NCBI RefSeq assembly: GCF_040760075.1
Contig: NZ_CP142884.1
Span: 4,092,001-4,156,000, forward strand
DNA length: 64,000 nucleotides
Direction: 5' to 3'
From: Sphingobacterium sp. R2
Lineage (GTDB): Bacteria > Bacteroidota > Bacteroidia > Sphingobacteriales > Sphingobacteriaceae
Position numbers and translations under genes: made by a program. This document shows, one piece after another, positions 7,242-15,106 of the stretch (position 1 is the first letter of the stretch; the number at the start of each line of letters is the position of its first letter). Under the pieces are notes generated by a model. The model did not search any database. It saw nothing but the letters and a program-made list of their open reading frames with translations, and had not been told where the DNA came from.

Positions 7242-9839
7242 ATGAATTTTAACAATTATACAATCAAAGCGCAAGAGGCCATACAAAAGGCGTCTGAAAT
7301 TGCTGCTGGCCATCAGCAACAGGCGATTGAGACAGCGCATATTTTAAAAGCTTTACTCGCTGTGGATGAAAACGTTGTCAGCCACTTATTGAAAAAATTA
7401 AATGTTAACATCAGCTATCTTGGAACTGAACTTGACAAACAAGTTGAGGGTTTTCCTAAAGTTAGCGGTAGTAATATTTATTTAAGTAGTGAGGCAAATA
7501 ATGCGTTGCAGAAAGCACAAGGTTATTTAAAGGAATTTAATGATGAGTTTGTGTCTGTTGAGCACCTATTGCTCGGTATCTTGGCAAGTTCCGATAAGAC
7601 ATCAACTTTACTAAAATCACAGGGTGTTACTGAAAAAGATCTGAAGACAGCTATCAAAGAGTTACGTGGAAATAGTCGAGTAACCGATCAGAATGCTGAA
7701 GCCACCTACAATGCGCTAGGAAAATATGCACGAAATTTAAATGAATATGCGGAGTCAGGAAAGCTGGATCCAGTTATCGGTCGTGATGAGGAAATCAGAC
7801 GCGTGATGCAAATCCTCTCCCGCCGCACCAAAAACAACCCAATACTTGTTGGTGAACCTGGGGTTGGTAAGACGGCTATTGCAGAAGGCATCGCTTACCG
7901 AATTATCAAAGGCGATGCACCCGAAAATTTAAAATCTAAAACTGTTTTTTCTTTGGATATGGGTGCGTTGGTTGCCGGAGCAAAATACAAAGGTGAATTT
8001 GAAGAACGTTTAAAAGCGGTTGTAAAGGAAGTTACAGATTCCAACGGAGACATTATACTATTTATCGATGAAATACACACATTAGTAGGCGCAGGTGGCG
8101 GTGAAGGTGCGATGGATGCGGCTAATATCCTCAAGCCAGCATTGGCAAGAGGTGAATTGCGTGCTATTGGTGCTACAACGCTGAATGAATACCAAAAATA
8201 CTTTGAGAAAGATAAAGCACTGGAACGTAGATTCCAAAAAGTTATGGTGGAAGAACCGGATACCCAAGATGCAATTTCCATCCTCAGGGGCTTAAAAGAA
8301 CGATACGAAACGCACCATAAAGTACGCATCCTGGATGAATCAATTATCGCAGCAGTGGAATTATCGCAGCGCTATATTGCCGATCGCTTTTTACCGGATA
8401 AAGCAATTGACTTGATTGATGAAGCTGCATCTAAACTACGGCTTGAAATGGACTCCGTACCGGAGGCAGTGGACGAGCTTGAACGACGCATCATGCAGTT
8501 GGAAATTGAGCGAGAGGCTTTGAAGCGTGAAAATGACGACAAAAAAGTTGCAGAGCTTTCCGAAAGTATCGCTAATCTATCTGCAGAGCGCGATACCCTG
8601 AGAGCTTCTTGGCAAGAAGAAAAAAGCCTTGTTGACAATGTAAACCAAGAGATCGAGAACATTGAGAATTTTAAGCTCGAAGCTGAACAGGCAGAGCGCT
8701 CCGGGGACTACGGAAAGGTGGCCGAACTTCGTTATGGACGAATCAAAGAAGCACAAGAAAAGGTCGACAGGTTAAAGGCGGAACTTGCAGAAAAGCAAGA
8801 AAGCAAGCGGATGCTTAAAGAAGAAGTTACCTCTGAAGATATCGCAGATGTGGTCGCCAAATGGACTGGAATACCTGTGAGTAAGATGATCCAGTCCGAA
8901 CGAGAGAAGTTATTAAATCTAGAAGAAGAACTGCATAAACGTGTTGCAGGTCAAGACGAGGCTATTGAAGCAATTTCCGACGCAATTCGTCGGTCACGCG
9001 CAGGTCTCAATGATGCGAAACGACCAATAGGATCTTTTATATTTCTCGGTACTACTGGAGTCGGAAAGACCGAGCTTGCAAAAGCGCTCGCCGAATTTCT
9101 ATTTGATGACGAGCAATCGATGGTTCGTATTGATATGTCGGAATATCAAGAAAGGCATGCCGTATCACGTTTAATAGGTGCGCCTCCGGGATATGTAGGT
9201 TATGATGAAGGCGGACAGTTGACAGAGGCCGTGCGAAGAAGGCCCTACTCTGTGGTGTTATTAGATGAAATTGAAAAGGCGCATCCCGATGTATTTAATA
9301 TTTTACTTCAGGTATTGGATGATGGGCACCTCACAGACAACAAGGGCCGTACGGTGAACTTTAAAAATACAATTATCATCATGACATCAAATACAGGTTC
9401 GGCCATTATACAAGAGAATTTCAGTCACTTGACCGACGATAATAGGGATGAAATTGTTGCTAAAACACGAAACGAGGTATTTGATGTTTTGAAACAGTCG
9501 ATTCGTCCTGAGTTTTTGAACCGAATTGATGAGGTGATCATGTTTACACCACTGAGCCGTAACGAAATTGGAGACATTGTCCGTTTACAATTTGCCCATG
9601 TGCAAAGACAGTTAGCCGAACAGAATATATTTATTACAGCTTCTGATGAAGCGATGGATTGGTTAGCGCAACTCGGTTATGATCCTATTTATGGAGCACG
9701 ACCGCTAAAACGTGTCATTCAAAAAAGGATTTTAAACGAACTGTCAAAGGAGATTTTATCCGGAAAAGTAAGTCGCGATTCCAATATCCGCCTGGATGTA
9801 TTCGATGGTAAATTTGTCTTTATCAACAAAAATGAGTAA
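7242..9839 (+). CDS. clpB: ATP-dependent chaperone ClpB
   Basis: An 865-residue Hsp100 disaggregase that extracts polypeptides from aggregates together with DnaK. It has an N-terminal Clp repeat domain (about 1-145) and a first AAA+ module with Walker A GEPGVGKTA (about 201-209). A long middle coiled coil (about 400-540), absent from ClpA and ClpC and diagnostic of ClpB, comes next. The second AAA+ module has GTTGVGKTE (about 602-610) and the VLLDEIEKAHPDVFN Walker B region. Length is typical. It is a single gene with its own terminator. I could not identify a heat-shock-type promoter in the 270 bases between it and the tRNA genes. Confidence 0.98.
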   Translation: MNFNNYTIKAQEAIQKASEIAAGHQQQAIETAHILKALLAVDENVVSHLLKKLNVNISYLGTELDKQVEGFPKVSGSNIYLSSEANNALQKAQGYLKEFNDEFVSVEHLLLGILASSDKTSTLLKSQGVTEKDLKTAIKELRGNSRVTDQNAEATYNALGKYARNLNEYAESGKLDPVIGRDEEIRRVMQILSRRTKNNPILVGEPGVGKTAIAEGIAYRIIKGDAPENLKSKTVFSLDMGALVAGAKYKGEFEERLKAVVKEVTDSNGDIILFIDEIHTLVGAGGGEGAMDAANILKPALARGELRAIGATTLNEYQKYFEKDKALERRFQKVMVEEPDTQDAISILRGLKERYETHHKVRILDESIIAAVELSQRYIADRFLPDKAIDLIDEAASKLRLEMDSVPEAVDELERRIMQLEIEREALKRENDDKKVAELSESIANLSAERDTLRASWQEEKSLVDNVNQEIENIENFKLEAEQAERSGDYGKVAELRYGRIKEAQEKVDRLKAELAEKQESKRMLKEEVTSEDIADVVAKWTGIPVSKMIQSEREKLLNLEEELHKRVAGQDEAIEAISDAIRRSRAGLNDAKRPIGSFIFLGTTGVGKTELAKALAEFLFDDEQSMVRIDMSEYQERHAVSRLIGAPPGYVGYDEGGQLTEAVRRRPYSVVLLDEIEKAHPDVFNILLQVLDDGHLTDNKGRTVNFKNTIIIMTSNTGSAIIQENFSHLTDDNRDEIVAKTRNEVFDVLKQSIRPEFLNRIDEVIMFTPLSRNEIGDIVRLQFAHVQRQLAEQNIFITASDEAMDWLAQLGYDPIYGARPLKRVIQKRILNELSKEILSGKVSRDSNIRLDVFDGKFVFINKNE

Positions 9840-9843
9840 TTAA

Positions 9844-9882
9844 ACAAGAACGCCCGACAAAATAATCGGGCGTTCTCGTTTA
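9844..9882. terminator. Bidirectional terminator between clpB and the thioredoxin-like gene
   Basis: AGAACGCCCGA and TCGGGCGTTCT form an 11-base stem with an 8-base loop (9847-9876), with partly paired flanks beyond. It lies between two convergent genes and could serve both, although the T-runs are short. Confidence 0.7.
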
Positions 9883-9893
9883 ATATATACTAT

Positions 9894-10388
9894 TTAAATT
9901 TTCACACCTAAGACTTTTAGCAGCTTATTTACGTCCTCTTCGCCATCTAAATGCTGCATGAGTAGCTTCGTCCTCGCATCGTAAATATACAATGAAGGGT
10001 AGTTACTAGGTTTAAACTTTTCGATGAACTGCGTACCGCTATCAAATAAGAATTTAACATTTGAGGCATTTTTCAAGGCCTTTGCATGCATGTTAACGAA
10101 TCCATCGACATATTGTTTATCATTCATCGAAATAAAGTAAAATGATGTATTTTTTAATTTGGTCAAATTTTGCGCAATACCAGCACCCATTTTTTGACAG
10201 TGTCCGCAACCGGGGTCATAAAAATTCAAAACGATATATCCAGATTTTGGAAGTTTATCAGAATCAAATTTGCCGGTTTGATAGACCTCGTCGAATGTAA
10301 ACGGCGGAAGTGTTTTGGGAGCCTGCGCAAAGGCTGGTTGAAACAAAAAAGAAATACTGACAAAAATTAGGGAATAGAGAAATTTCAT
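9894..10388 (-). CDS. Exported thioredoxin-like protein
   Basis: A 164-residue protein with a signal peptide (about 1-21, ending AFAQA) and a thioredoxin fold carrying a redox pair in FYDPGCGHCQKMG (about residues 57-69), followed by FYFISMNDKQYVDGF and a cis-Pro-like SNYPSLYIYD. It belongs with the TlpA/periplasmic thiol-disulfide proteins of Bacteroidota, probably reducing or oxidising exported proteins. It is a clear paralogue of the lipoprotein at 60971-61576: DPGC-x-HCQ, ISMND, ASNV and F-I-x-K are shared in the same order. It is convergent with clpB across a shared terminator and has no operon partner. Confidence 0.85.
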   Translation of the reverse strand: MKFLYSLIFVSISFLFQPAFAQAPKTLPPFTFDEVYQTGKFDSDKLPKSGYIVLNFYDPGCGHCQKMGAGIAQNLTKLKNTSFYFISMNDKQYVDGFVNMHAKALKNASNVKFLFDSGTQFIEKFKPSNYPSLYIYDARTKLLMQHLDGEEDVNKLLKVLGVKI

Positions 10389-10546
10389 GTTAAAAAATTT
10401 TAAACCAATAGTAACCGTTCAATTAATTTCGATTAATAATACTTAAAAATATGGTTTATTCGACTATTGTTTTAGTTTTTTTACAAAAATTCCGTAAGTT
10501 TGGGCTAATTTTTAAATCGATCAAATCTAATTAATATTCATCAATC

Positions 10547-11119
10547 GTGAAAAAAAGAATTGCTATTTTTGCTTCAGGTTCAGGCTCCAATGCGCAAAAA
10601 ATAATGGAACATTTCAAGTATTCGGACGAAGCTGAGGTCGCCTTGATTCTATCCAATAATCCAGATGCTTACGTTATTCAACGAGCCGATAATTTCGAAA
10701 TACCTGCACATATTTTTGATCGTGAGGAATTTTACAACACCGACAATGTTGTGAATATTCTTAAAAACTTAAATATTGATCTGATCGTGTTAGCTGGTTT
10801 TTTATGGCTTGTGCCCAATAATCTTCTGAAAGCTTTTCCAAATCAAATCATTAATATTCATCCCGCTCTGCTACCAAAATACGGGGGTAAAGGGATGTAT
10901 GGCGACCATGTTCATCGGGCTGTTCTAGCAAATAAAGAAGAAGAGCACGGGATTACAATTCACTTCGCGAATGAGCATTTCGATGAGGGAGAAATTATCT
11001 ATCAAGCACGGTTCAAAGTTGACTCAAATGATACCCTTGACACCATAAAATTTAAAGGGCAGCAACTGGAACATCAACATTTCCCAAAAGTCATTGAAAA
11101 TCTCATCAAAAAAATGTAA
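10547..11119 (+). CDS. purN: Phosphoribosylglycinamide formyltransferase
   Basis: A 190-residue enzyme that transfers the formyl group of 10-formyl-THF to glycinamide ribonucleotide in purine synthesis. FASGSGSNAQ at the N-terminus binds the phosphate. INIHPALLPKYGGKGMYG carries the catalytic Asn and His (about residues 102-120), and HFANEHFDEGEII supplies the catalytic Asp. Length fits. The start is a GTG at 10547; no ATG lies closer to the conserved N-terminal strand, and the GTG places IAIFASGSGSN correctly. A TAAGTTTG promoter element lies at 10495-10502. It is not clustered with other pur genes here. Confidence 0.96.
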   Translation: MKKRIAIFASGSGSNAQKIMEHFKYSDEAEVALILSNNPDAYVIQRADNFEIPAHIFDREEFYNTDNVVNILKNLNIDLIVLAGFLWLVPNNLLKAFPNQIINIHPALLPKYGGKGMYGDHVHRAVLANKEEEHGITIHFANEHFDEGEIIYQARFKVDSNDTLDTIKFKGQQLEHQHFPKVIENLIKKM

Positions 11120-11157
11120 AAACGACGCTATTATTTAGAACTGTTTTAAACAAATCG

Positions 11158-11165
11158 TAACTTTG
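11158..11165 (+). promoter_or_regulatory. -7 promoter element giving an apparently leaderless transcript
   Basis: TAACTTTG matches TAnnTTTG. It ends only 4 bases before the ATG at 11170, so the transcript would begin at or next to the start codon. No clear TTG lies at the -33 position. Confidence 0.45.
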
Positions 11166-11169
11166 TGGC

Positions 11170-11352
11170 ATGAACGAAATTATTGAAACTGCGATAGAGT
11201 CAGATGAGTCGGAAAGTAAAGGTGGTTTGTTTCTGTTTAGAAACACTGCAATGAACCCATTTTCTGACTTTTCCTGCGCCTGCTTTAAAAAGTGTTGCAA
11301 AAAATACAAAGAAGGTAAACGCTGTAAGAAATGTCCCGGTCGGAAAAAATAG
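11170..11352 (+). CDS. Cysteine-rich basic microprotein of unknown function
   Basis: A 60-residue protein with an acidic N-terminal half (ESDESESKGG) and a basic, cysteine-rich C-terminal half (CACFKKCCKKYKEGKRCKKC, six cysteines). The CxC, CC and CxxC pairs suggest binding of zinc, copper or an Fe-S cluster, or a disulfide knot, but there is no signal peptide, so a cytoplasmic metal site is more likely. A promoter element sits just before the ATG. It lies between purN and the convergent MFS gene, whose stop codon is only 12 bases past its own. I cannot name a family. The composition is too structured for a chance frame. Confidence 0.65.
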   Translation: MNEIIETAIESDESESKGGLFLFRNTAMNPFSDFSCACFKKCCKKYKEGKRCKKCPGRKK

Positions 11353-11364
11353 TGTATTGTGGCA

Positions 11365-12597
11365 TTATTTCTCCTGATAATCCAAATCTTTATCAAAACT
11401 TTCTTCTAACTGGGTTAGTGAATAAATTGCTATTCCCGAAAGAAGTAAAACCATTGTAATCGCTGCTGGTGCAATTCCAAGCGCGTTGACCAAATACCCA
11501 TAAAGCATAGTGGAGGGAATGAGTGCACCTCGCACAAAATTTGGTGCCGTTGTTGCAACAGTAGCGCGGAGATTCGTGCCAAATTGTTCCGCTGAAATCG
11601 TTACAAAAGTAGCCCAATACCCCACTCCTAATCCCATAATAAAAGCAAGAGTTAAGAACTTTGTAGCTGTGATACCATTACTCAGCAAATACACGAGGGA
11701 ACTTCCGATGATAACTAACTGACAAATGAAGACCACTTTTTTACGGGATTTTAAAACTTGCGCAAATACTCCGGCTAGTACATCCCCGATAGAAATACCA
11801 ATATAGGTAAACATTACCCCCTGGCCGGCGCTTAGTGTATCGATAGCACCTAAAGCAACTCCTATTTCAGGAGCTTGTGTAACCAAAACACCCACAACAA
11901 ACCAAATAGGAAGACCGATGCATAGGCAATTGATATACCTTTTTAAACGGCTTCTATCGGTAAAAAGCATCCGGATATCTCCTCTCTTGATATCCGATTC
12001 ATTTTGCTCTTGAAACAAACCTGACTCAAAAGATCCAATACGCAAGAGTAATAACAGCAGGCCCATTCCCCCACCGACAAAGTAAGCTGTCCGCCAATCA
12101 AACTCCTCCGACACAAAATAGGCTAATACCGCTCCTATAACACCCACAGCAGCAACTAACATAGTGCCATAACCACGTTTTGATTTATGCATGCTTTCGG
12201 AAACCAGCGTAATTCCAGCCCCTAATTCCCCGGCCAAACCAATACCCGCTATAAAACGGATAATACCATAGATCAGTACATCCTGTACGAAGCCATTTGC
12301 AATATTTGCCAAGGAATATAAAAGAATCGATCCGAATAGTACTTTTAAACGCCCAAATTTATCGCCGATAATCCCCCAGATAATTCCCCCCAATAGCAAA
12401 CCTCCCATTTGCATATTTAATACAAATTCACCTTGAACACGCATATCCGCTGCTGGAACGCCAATATCAGTGAAGGACTGAATACGGACAATGGAGAAAA
12501 TTACTAAATCATAAATATCGACGAAGTAGCCCAATGAAGCGATCATAATGAGTAACCATACTTTTCTGTCGGCTTGTTTTCCTTTTATTTCGGACAT
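11365..12597 (-). CDS. MFS transporter, metabolite:H+ symporter-like
   Basis: A 410-residue membrane protein with about 12 hydrophobic segments in two halves. The loop between helices 2 and 3 reads WGIIGDKFGRLKVLFGS, the classic MFS signature G-x3-D-x2-G-R. KRGYGTMLVAAVGVIGAVLAYFV resembles the fourth and fifth helices of sugar and dicarboxylate symporters. The substrate cannot be read from sequence. It is a single gene convergent with the cysteine-rich microprotein. Confidence 0.85.
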   Translation of the reverse strand: MSEIKGKQADRKVWLLIMIASLGYFVDIYDLVIFSIVRIQSFTDIGVPAADMRVQGEFVLNMQMGGLLLGGIIWGIIGDKFGRLKVLFGSILLYSLANIANGFVQDVLIYGIIRFIAGIGLAGELGAGITLVSESMHKSKRGYGTMLVAAVGVIGAVLAYFVSEEFDWRTAYFVGGGMGLLLLLLRIGSFESGLFQEQNESDIKRGDIRMLFTDRSRLKRYINCLCIGLPIWFVVGVLVTQAPEIGVALGAIDTLSAGQGVMFTYIGISIGDVLAGVFAQVLKSRKKVVFICQLVIIGSSLVYLLSNGITATKFLTLAFIMGLGVGYWATFVTISAEQFGTNLRATVATTAPNFVRGALIPSTMLYGYLVNALGIAPAAITMVLLLSGIAIYSLTQLEESFDKDLDYQEK

Positions 12598-12677
12598 TTT
12601 AGGTTTCTTTAAGTTGTAAAAATACCATAGTGGAGCTATAAAACCAAGATTTCAAACAATAATCCGACACATTGTTC

Positions 12678-12685
12678 TATTTTTG
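12678..12685 (+). promoter_or_regulatory. -7 promoter element that sets the DUF4442 start
   Basis: TATTTTTG matches TAnnTTTG and ends 4 bases before the ATG at 12690, the same spacing as at 11158-11170. It lies inside the longer frame that starts at TTG 12672, which makes that upstream start unlikely. Confidence 0.45.
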
Positions 12686-12689
12686 TATC

Positions 12690-13187
12690 ATGAGATATAG
12701 TCCACTTGCCTTAACATGGCTATTACGCATTTACCCCCCTTTTCTATTTCAGGGGATATGGGTAAAAAAAATTAGCCCTGGCTTTCAGGGTGCCAAAGTA
12801 AAAATTTATAAGACACCCTTCAATATCAATACCAACAAAACATTATTCGGAGGAACGATATTTTCTGCAGCCGACCCGATCTTTCCTATCCTAATTGATC
12901 AATACCTTCAAAAAATCGGTTTTAAGAAAACTGTAGCTTGGTTAAAATCATCGCAAATCGTTTTTAAAAAGCCAGGTAAAACGAGTGTAGAGTATAGTGT
13001 GGAGCTTTCCGATGAAATTCTTGAAGAATGTGCACATACCATCCGAACAAAAGGTCGGGTAGTAAAAGACTTTTCATTAGAAATTAAAGACAAATCCGGC
13101 GACCTGTGCGCTACTGTACGTTGCGAAACCTATATTCGTGACTTGAATTTTACATTCCCTTCGAGAAATCGAAATGTTGAGCCATAA
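12690..13187 (+). CDS. DUF4442 (hotdog-fold thioesterase-like) protein
   Basis: A 165-residue protein from ATG 12690. The segment KTLFGGTIFSAADPIFPILI corresponds to the long central helix and active-site region of the hotdog fold found in acyl-CoA thioesterases. C-terminal strands (SVEYSVELSDEI, CATVRCETYIRD) complete the domain. DUF4442 proteins are presumed thioesterases or acyl binders of unknown substrate. A frame open from TTG 12672 would add six residues, but it would place the promoter element inside the gene, so the ATG is preferred. There is no operon partner. Confidence 0.78.
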   Translation: MRYSPLALTWLLRIYPPFLFQGIWVKKISPGFQGAKVKIYKTPFNINTNKTLFGGTIFSAADPIFPILIDQYLQKIGFKKTVAWLKSSQIVFKKPGKTSVEYSVELSDEILEECAHTIRTKGRVVKDFSLEIKDKSGDLCATVRCETYIRDLNFTFPSRNRNVEP

Positions 13188-13195
13188 GAAATTAA

Positions 13196-13203
13196 TATCT
13201 TTG
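13196..13203 (+). promoter_or_regulatory. -7 promoter element of the lipoprotein/SCO1/cytochrome cluster
   Basis: TATCTTTG matches TAnnTTTG, 23 bases before the ATG at 13227. A TTG lies 16 bases upstream of it (13177-13179). Confidence 0.45.
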
Positions 13204-13226
13204 TCAAATTACCAAAAGATAACAAC

Positions 13227-13649
13227 ATGAATAAAATCGCGTTTCTAGCTATCGCATCGTTGGCAATAGCAGCATGTGGAACTCAGGGGAATGGTGAAAC
13301 GACAGTGAAGGCCTTACAGGATTCAACAATTAAAATACATGACGAGATCATGCCTCAAATTGCTCATTTCGACCGCGATGCTGTCAAGATAGATTCAATT
13401 TTGGACAATTTAAAAGCTATGAAGACAGCTAAACCTGATCTGGATACGAGTTCAACGAGAAAAGAGCTCAGTATTTTGAAAGCTAATTTAGAGAGCGCTA
13501 CAGAACATATGATGGACTGGATGAAGGGATATAATCCTGATTCTACAGATGTTAAATATTTTGAAACGGAACTTCAAAAGGTAAGTGATATGAAAAAGAT
13601 ATTCGATAATGTTTCGAAAGAGAGCCACGAAAAATTAAAGAGTTTTTAA
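13227..13649 (+). CDS. Helical lipoprotein of unknown function
   Basis: A 140-residue lipoprotein. The signal peptide ends in the lipobox AIAAC (Cys at about residue 16). The mature part is almost wholly alpha-helical and coiled-coil-like (ALQDSTIKIHDEIMPQI, LSILKANLESATEHMMDWM), which often draws misleading annotation as a viral A-type inclusion protein. It is followed on the same strand by SCO1 and cytochrome c genes, which suggests a periplasmic role linked to respiration or copper, but no metal-binding motif is visible apart from a few Met and His residues. Function unknown. Confidence 0.7.
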   Translation: MNKIAFLAIASLAIAACGTQGNGETTVKALQDSTIKIHDEIMPQIAHFDRDAVKIDSILDNLKAMKTAKPDLDTSSTRKELSILKANLESATEHMMDWMKGYNPDSTDVKYFETELQKVSDMKKIFDNVSKESHEKLKSF

Positions 13650-13745
13650 ACGAATACATTCCATTTGAATAAGCCCGACATTTGACAGCATGAACATTCG
13701 CGTGTTCGCAAAAAAATGATCAAGCTTAAAAAAAAGAGTAGACTC

Positions 13746-14393
13746 ATGAGATACATAACTAAATTTTACTCCGCAGCTTGCCTTTTACTTGGTTTATTTT
13801 CCTGCAAAAACAATAACCAGACAACTTTACCCATCTATGGCGAAAGAGAAGCTATAGAAAAAACAGTAGACGGAAAAACAATTGTAGATACACTTTATCA
13901 TACTATTCCGGCATTTAATCTGCTTAATCAAGACAGTGTAGTGATATCAGATAAGGATTTTGAAGGGAAGGTATATATTGCCAATTTTTTCTTTACGCAT
14001 TGTCCGAGTATCTGTCCGACGATGAACCGCAACCTATTAAAAATATATCAACAATATAGGGATAATGAGGAAGTTCGCTTTTTATCACATAGTATCGACT
14101 TTAAATACGATCAACCTTATGTGTTGAAAGATTATGCGACAAAATTGGGCGTTACCAATAATCATTGGCAATTTGTTTCGGGAACTAAAGCCGAGATATA
14201 TGGTCTAGCCAATCAATACCTGGTCTATACAGCCGAAGATAAGAACGCACCTGGTGGCTATGATCATCAGGGATATCTGGTCTTAATAGATAAAGACAAA
14301 AGAATTCGAGGAGCCTATGATGGTACCAATGATGAGCAGGTGAAAAAACTAATGAATGACTTACCGCTTCTATTGAGCGAGAGTAAAAAGTAA
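13746..14393 (+). CDS. SCO1/SenC family copper chaperone lipoprotein
   Basis: About 215 residues with a thioredoxin fold. The copper-binding motif is FTHCPSICPTMNRN (CxxxC, about residues 86-90), and the later copper-ligand histidine lies in YDHQGYLVLIDKD. SCO proteins deliver copper to the CuA centre of cytochrome oxidase or maintain its thiols. I chose ATG 13746 because the sequence that follows (MRYITKFYSAACLLLGLFSC) is a clean lipoprotein signal with Cys at 20. An in-frame ATG at 13716 would add ten mostly basic residues and remains possible. The cytochrome c gene starts one base after the stop. Confidence 0.9.
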   Translation: MRYITKFYSAACLLLGLFSCKNNNQTTLPIYGEREAIEKTVDGKTIVDTLYHTIPAFNLLNQDSVVISDKDFEGKVYIANFFFTHCPSICPTMNRNLLKIYQQYRDNEEVRFLSHSIDFKYDQPYVLKDYATKLGVTNNHWQFVSGTKAEIYGLANQYLVYTAEDKNAPGGYDHQGYLVLIDKDKRIRGAYDGTNDEQVKKLMNDLPLLLSESKK

Positions 14394-14394
14394 C

Positions 14395-14814
14395 ATGCGT
14401 ACCCTCTTAACAACCGTCGTAACCATTGGTGTGATCTTATCAACATGGATAGGCTGTCAGCATGAAGTTGATATCAAAACAGCACAGTATGCAGTCAATG
14501 GCCAAAAAGTATATCGGACACATTGCCAAAATTGTCACGGGGATAACGGTGAAGGATTGGGCAATCTCTATCCCCCATTAACTGACACTACATTTCTTCA
14601 AAAAAACAGCGATCAACTAGCTTGTATCATCAAGTACGGCATTTCAGGGGAACTTGAAGTTGCAGGTAAAAAGTTTAACAATACGATGCCTGCCTCAAAC
14701 CTTTCTTCAATCGATATCGCTTATGTGTTGACCTACATTAATACTAAAATTAACAAAGGGAAACAGATTTATTCCCTAGAAGAGGTCGATAAGAACTTAA
14801 AAAAATGCAATTAA
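14395..14814 (+). CDS. Class I cytochrome c, probably lipid-anchored
   Basis: A 139-residue monohaem cytochrome c. The haem-binding motif is CQNCHG (about residues 44-49), and the distal methionine is in NNTMPAS (about residue 101). The N-terminus is a signal with a possible lipobox TWIGC at about residue 21. The start codon lies one base after the SCO1 stop, so translation of the two is probably coupled. Likely role: periplasmic electron carrier, perhaps to a terminal oxidase or nitrogen-oxide reductase. The cluster is closed by a strong terminator. Confidence 0.9.
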   Translation: MRTLLTTVVTIGVILSTWIGCQHEVDIKTAQYAVNGQKVYRTHCQNCHGDNGEGLGNLYPPLTDTTFLQKNSDQLACIIKYGISGELEVAGKKFNNTMPASNLSSIDIAYVLTYINTKINKGKQIYSLEEVDKNLKKCN

Positions 14815-14816
14815 AG

Positions 14817-14854
14817 GAAGCGGCGGTTAGATCAAAAACGCCGCTTCTTTTTTT
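14817..14854 (+). terminator. Rho-independent terminator after cytochrome c
   Basis: A nine-base GC-rich stem GAAGCGGCG/CGCCGCTTC (14817-14825 and 14839-14847) is followed directly by seven T. The next 240 bases, up to the TetR gene, hold only a promoter element and a short near-repeat (AAGCCATTGCCAAC, AAGCCATTTCCAAC). Confidence 0.9.
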
Positions 14855-15061
14855 AAGCCATTGCCAACTTTCTAAGCCATTTCCAACCCACCTATTGCCT
14901 ATACACCAGGCTGATATTAACCATGAATTTGCTGTTGTTTGATACGGATCAGCAGGCTAACGCAAAAAATAAAAAACAATTTTATTTATTTTCTCTTATT
15001 GTATTATTGATCCAAAGTTTTTGATTTTTGATTTATTGATTTATAACAATATTCTGACATT

Positions 15062-15106
15062 TTGGAACTAAATTAATCGCTAATTTTGCAACCGAATGAA
15101 CGTTCG
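15062..15106 (+). promoter_or_regulatory. Promoter and possible operator of the efflux operon
   Basis: TAATTTTG (15081-15088) is a -7 element, with a TTG at 15062-15064. The perfect 8-base palindrome GAACGTTC overlaps the TetR start codon, about 10 bases downstream of the -7 element. That is a fitting place for an autorepressor site, by inference. Confidence 0.45.

Noticed and set aside
7089..7340. Minus-strand frame of 83 residues upstream of clpB
   Set aside because: It overlaps the clpB start, is rich in Leu, Ile and Phe from AT-rich sequence, and has no recognisable feature.
14855..14889. Near-repeat AAGCCATTGCCAAC/AAGCCATTTCCAAC after the cytochrome terminator
   Set aside because: Only two copies, inexact, with no neighbouring feature to explain or use them.
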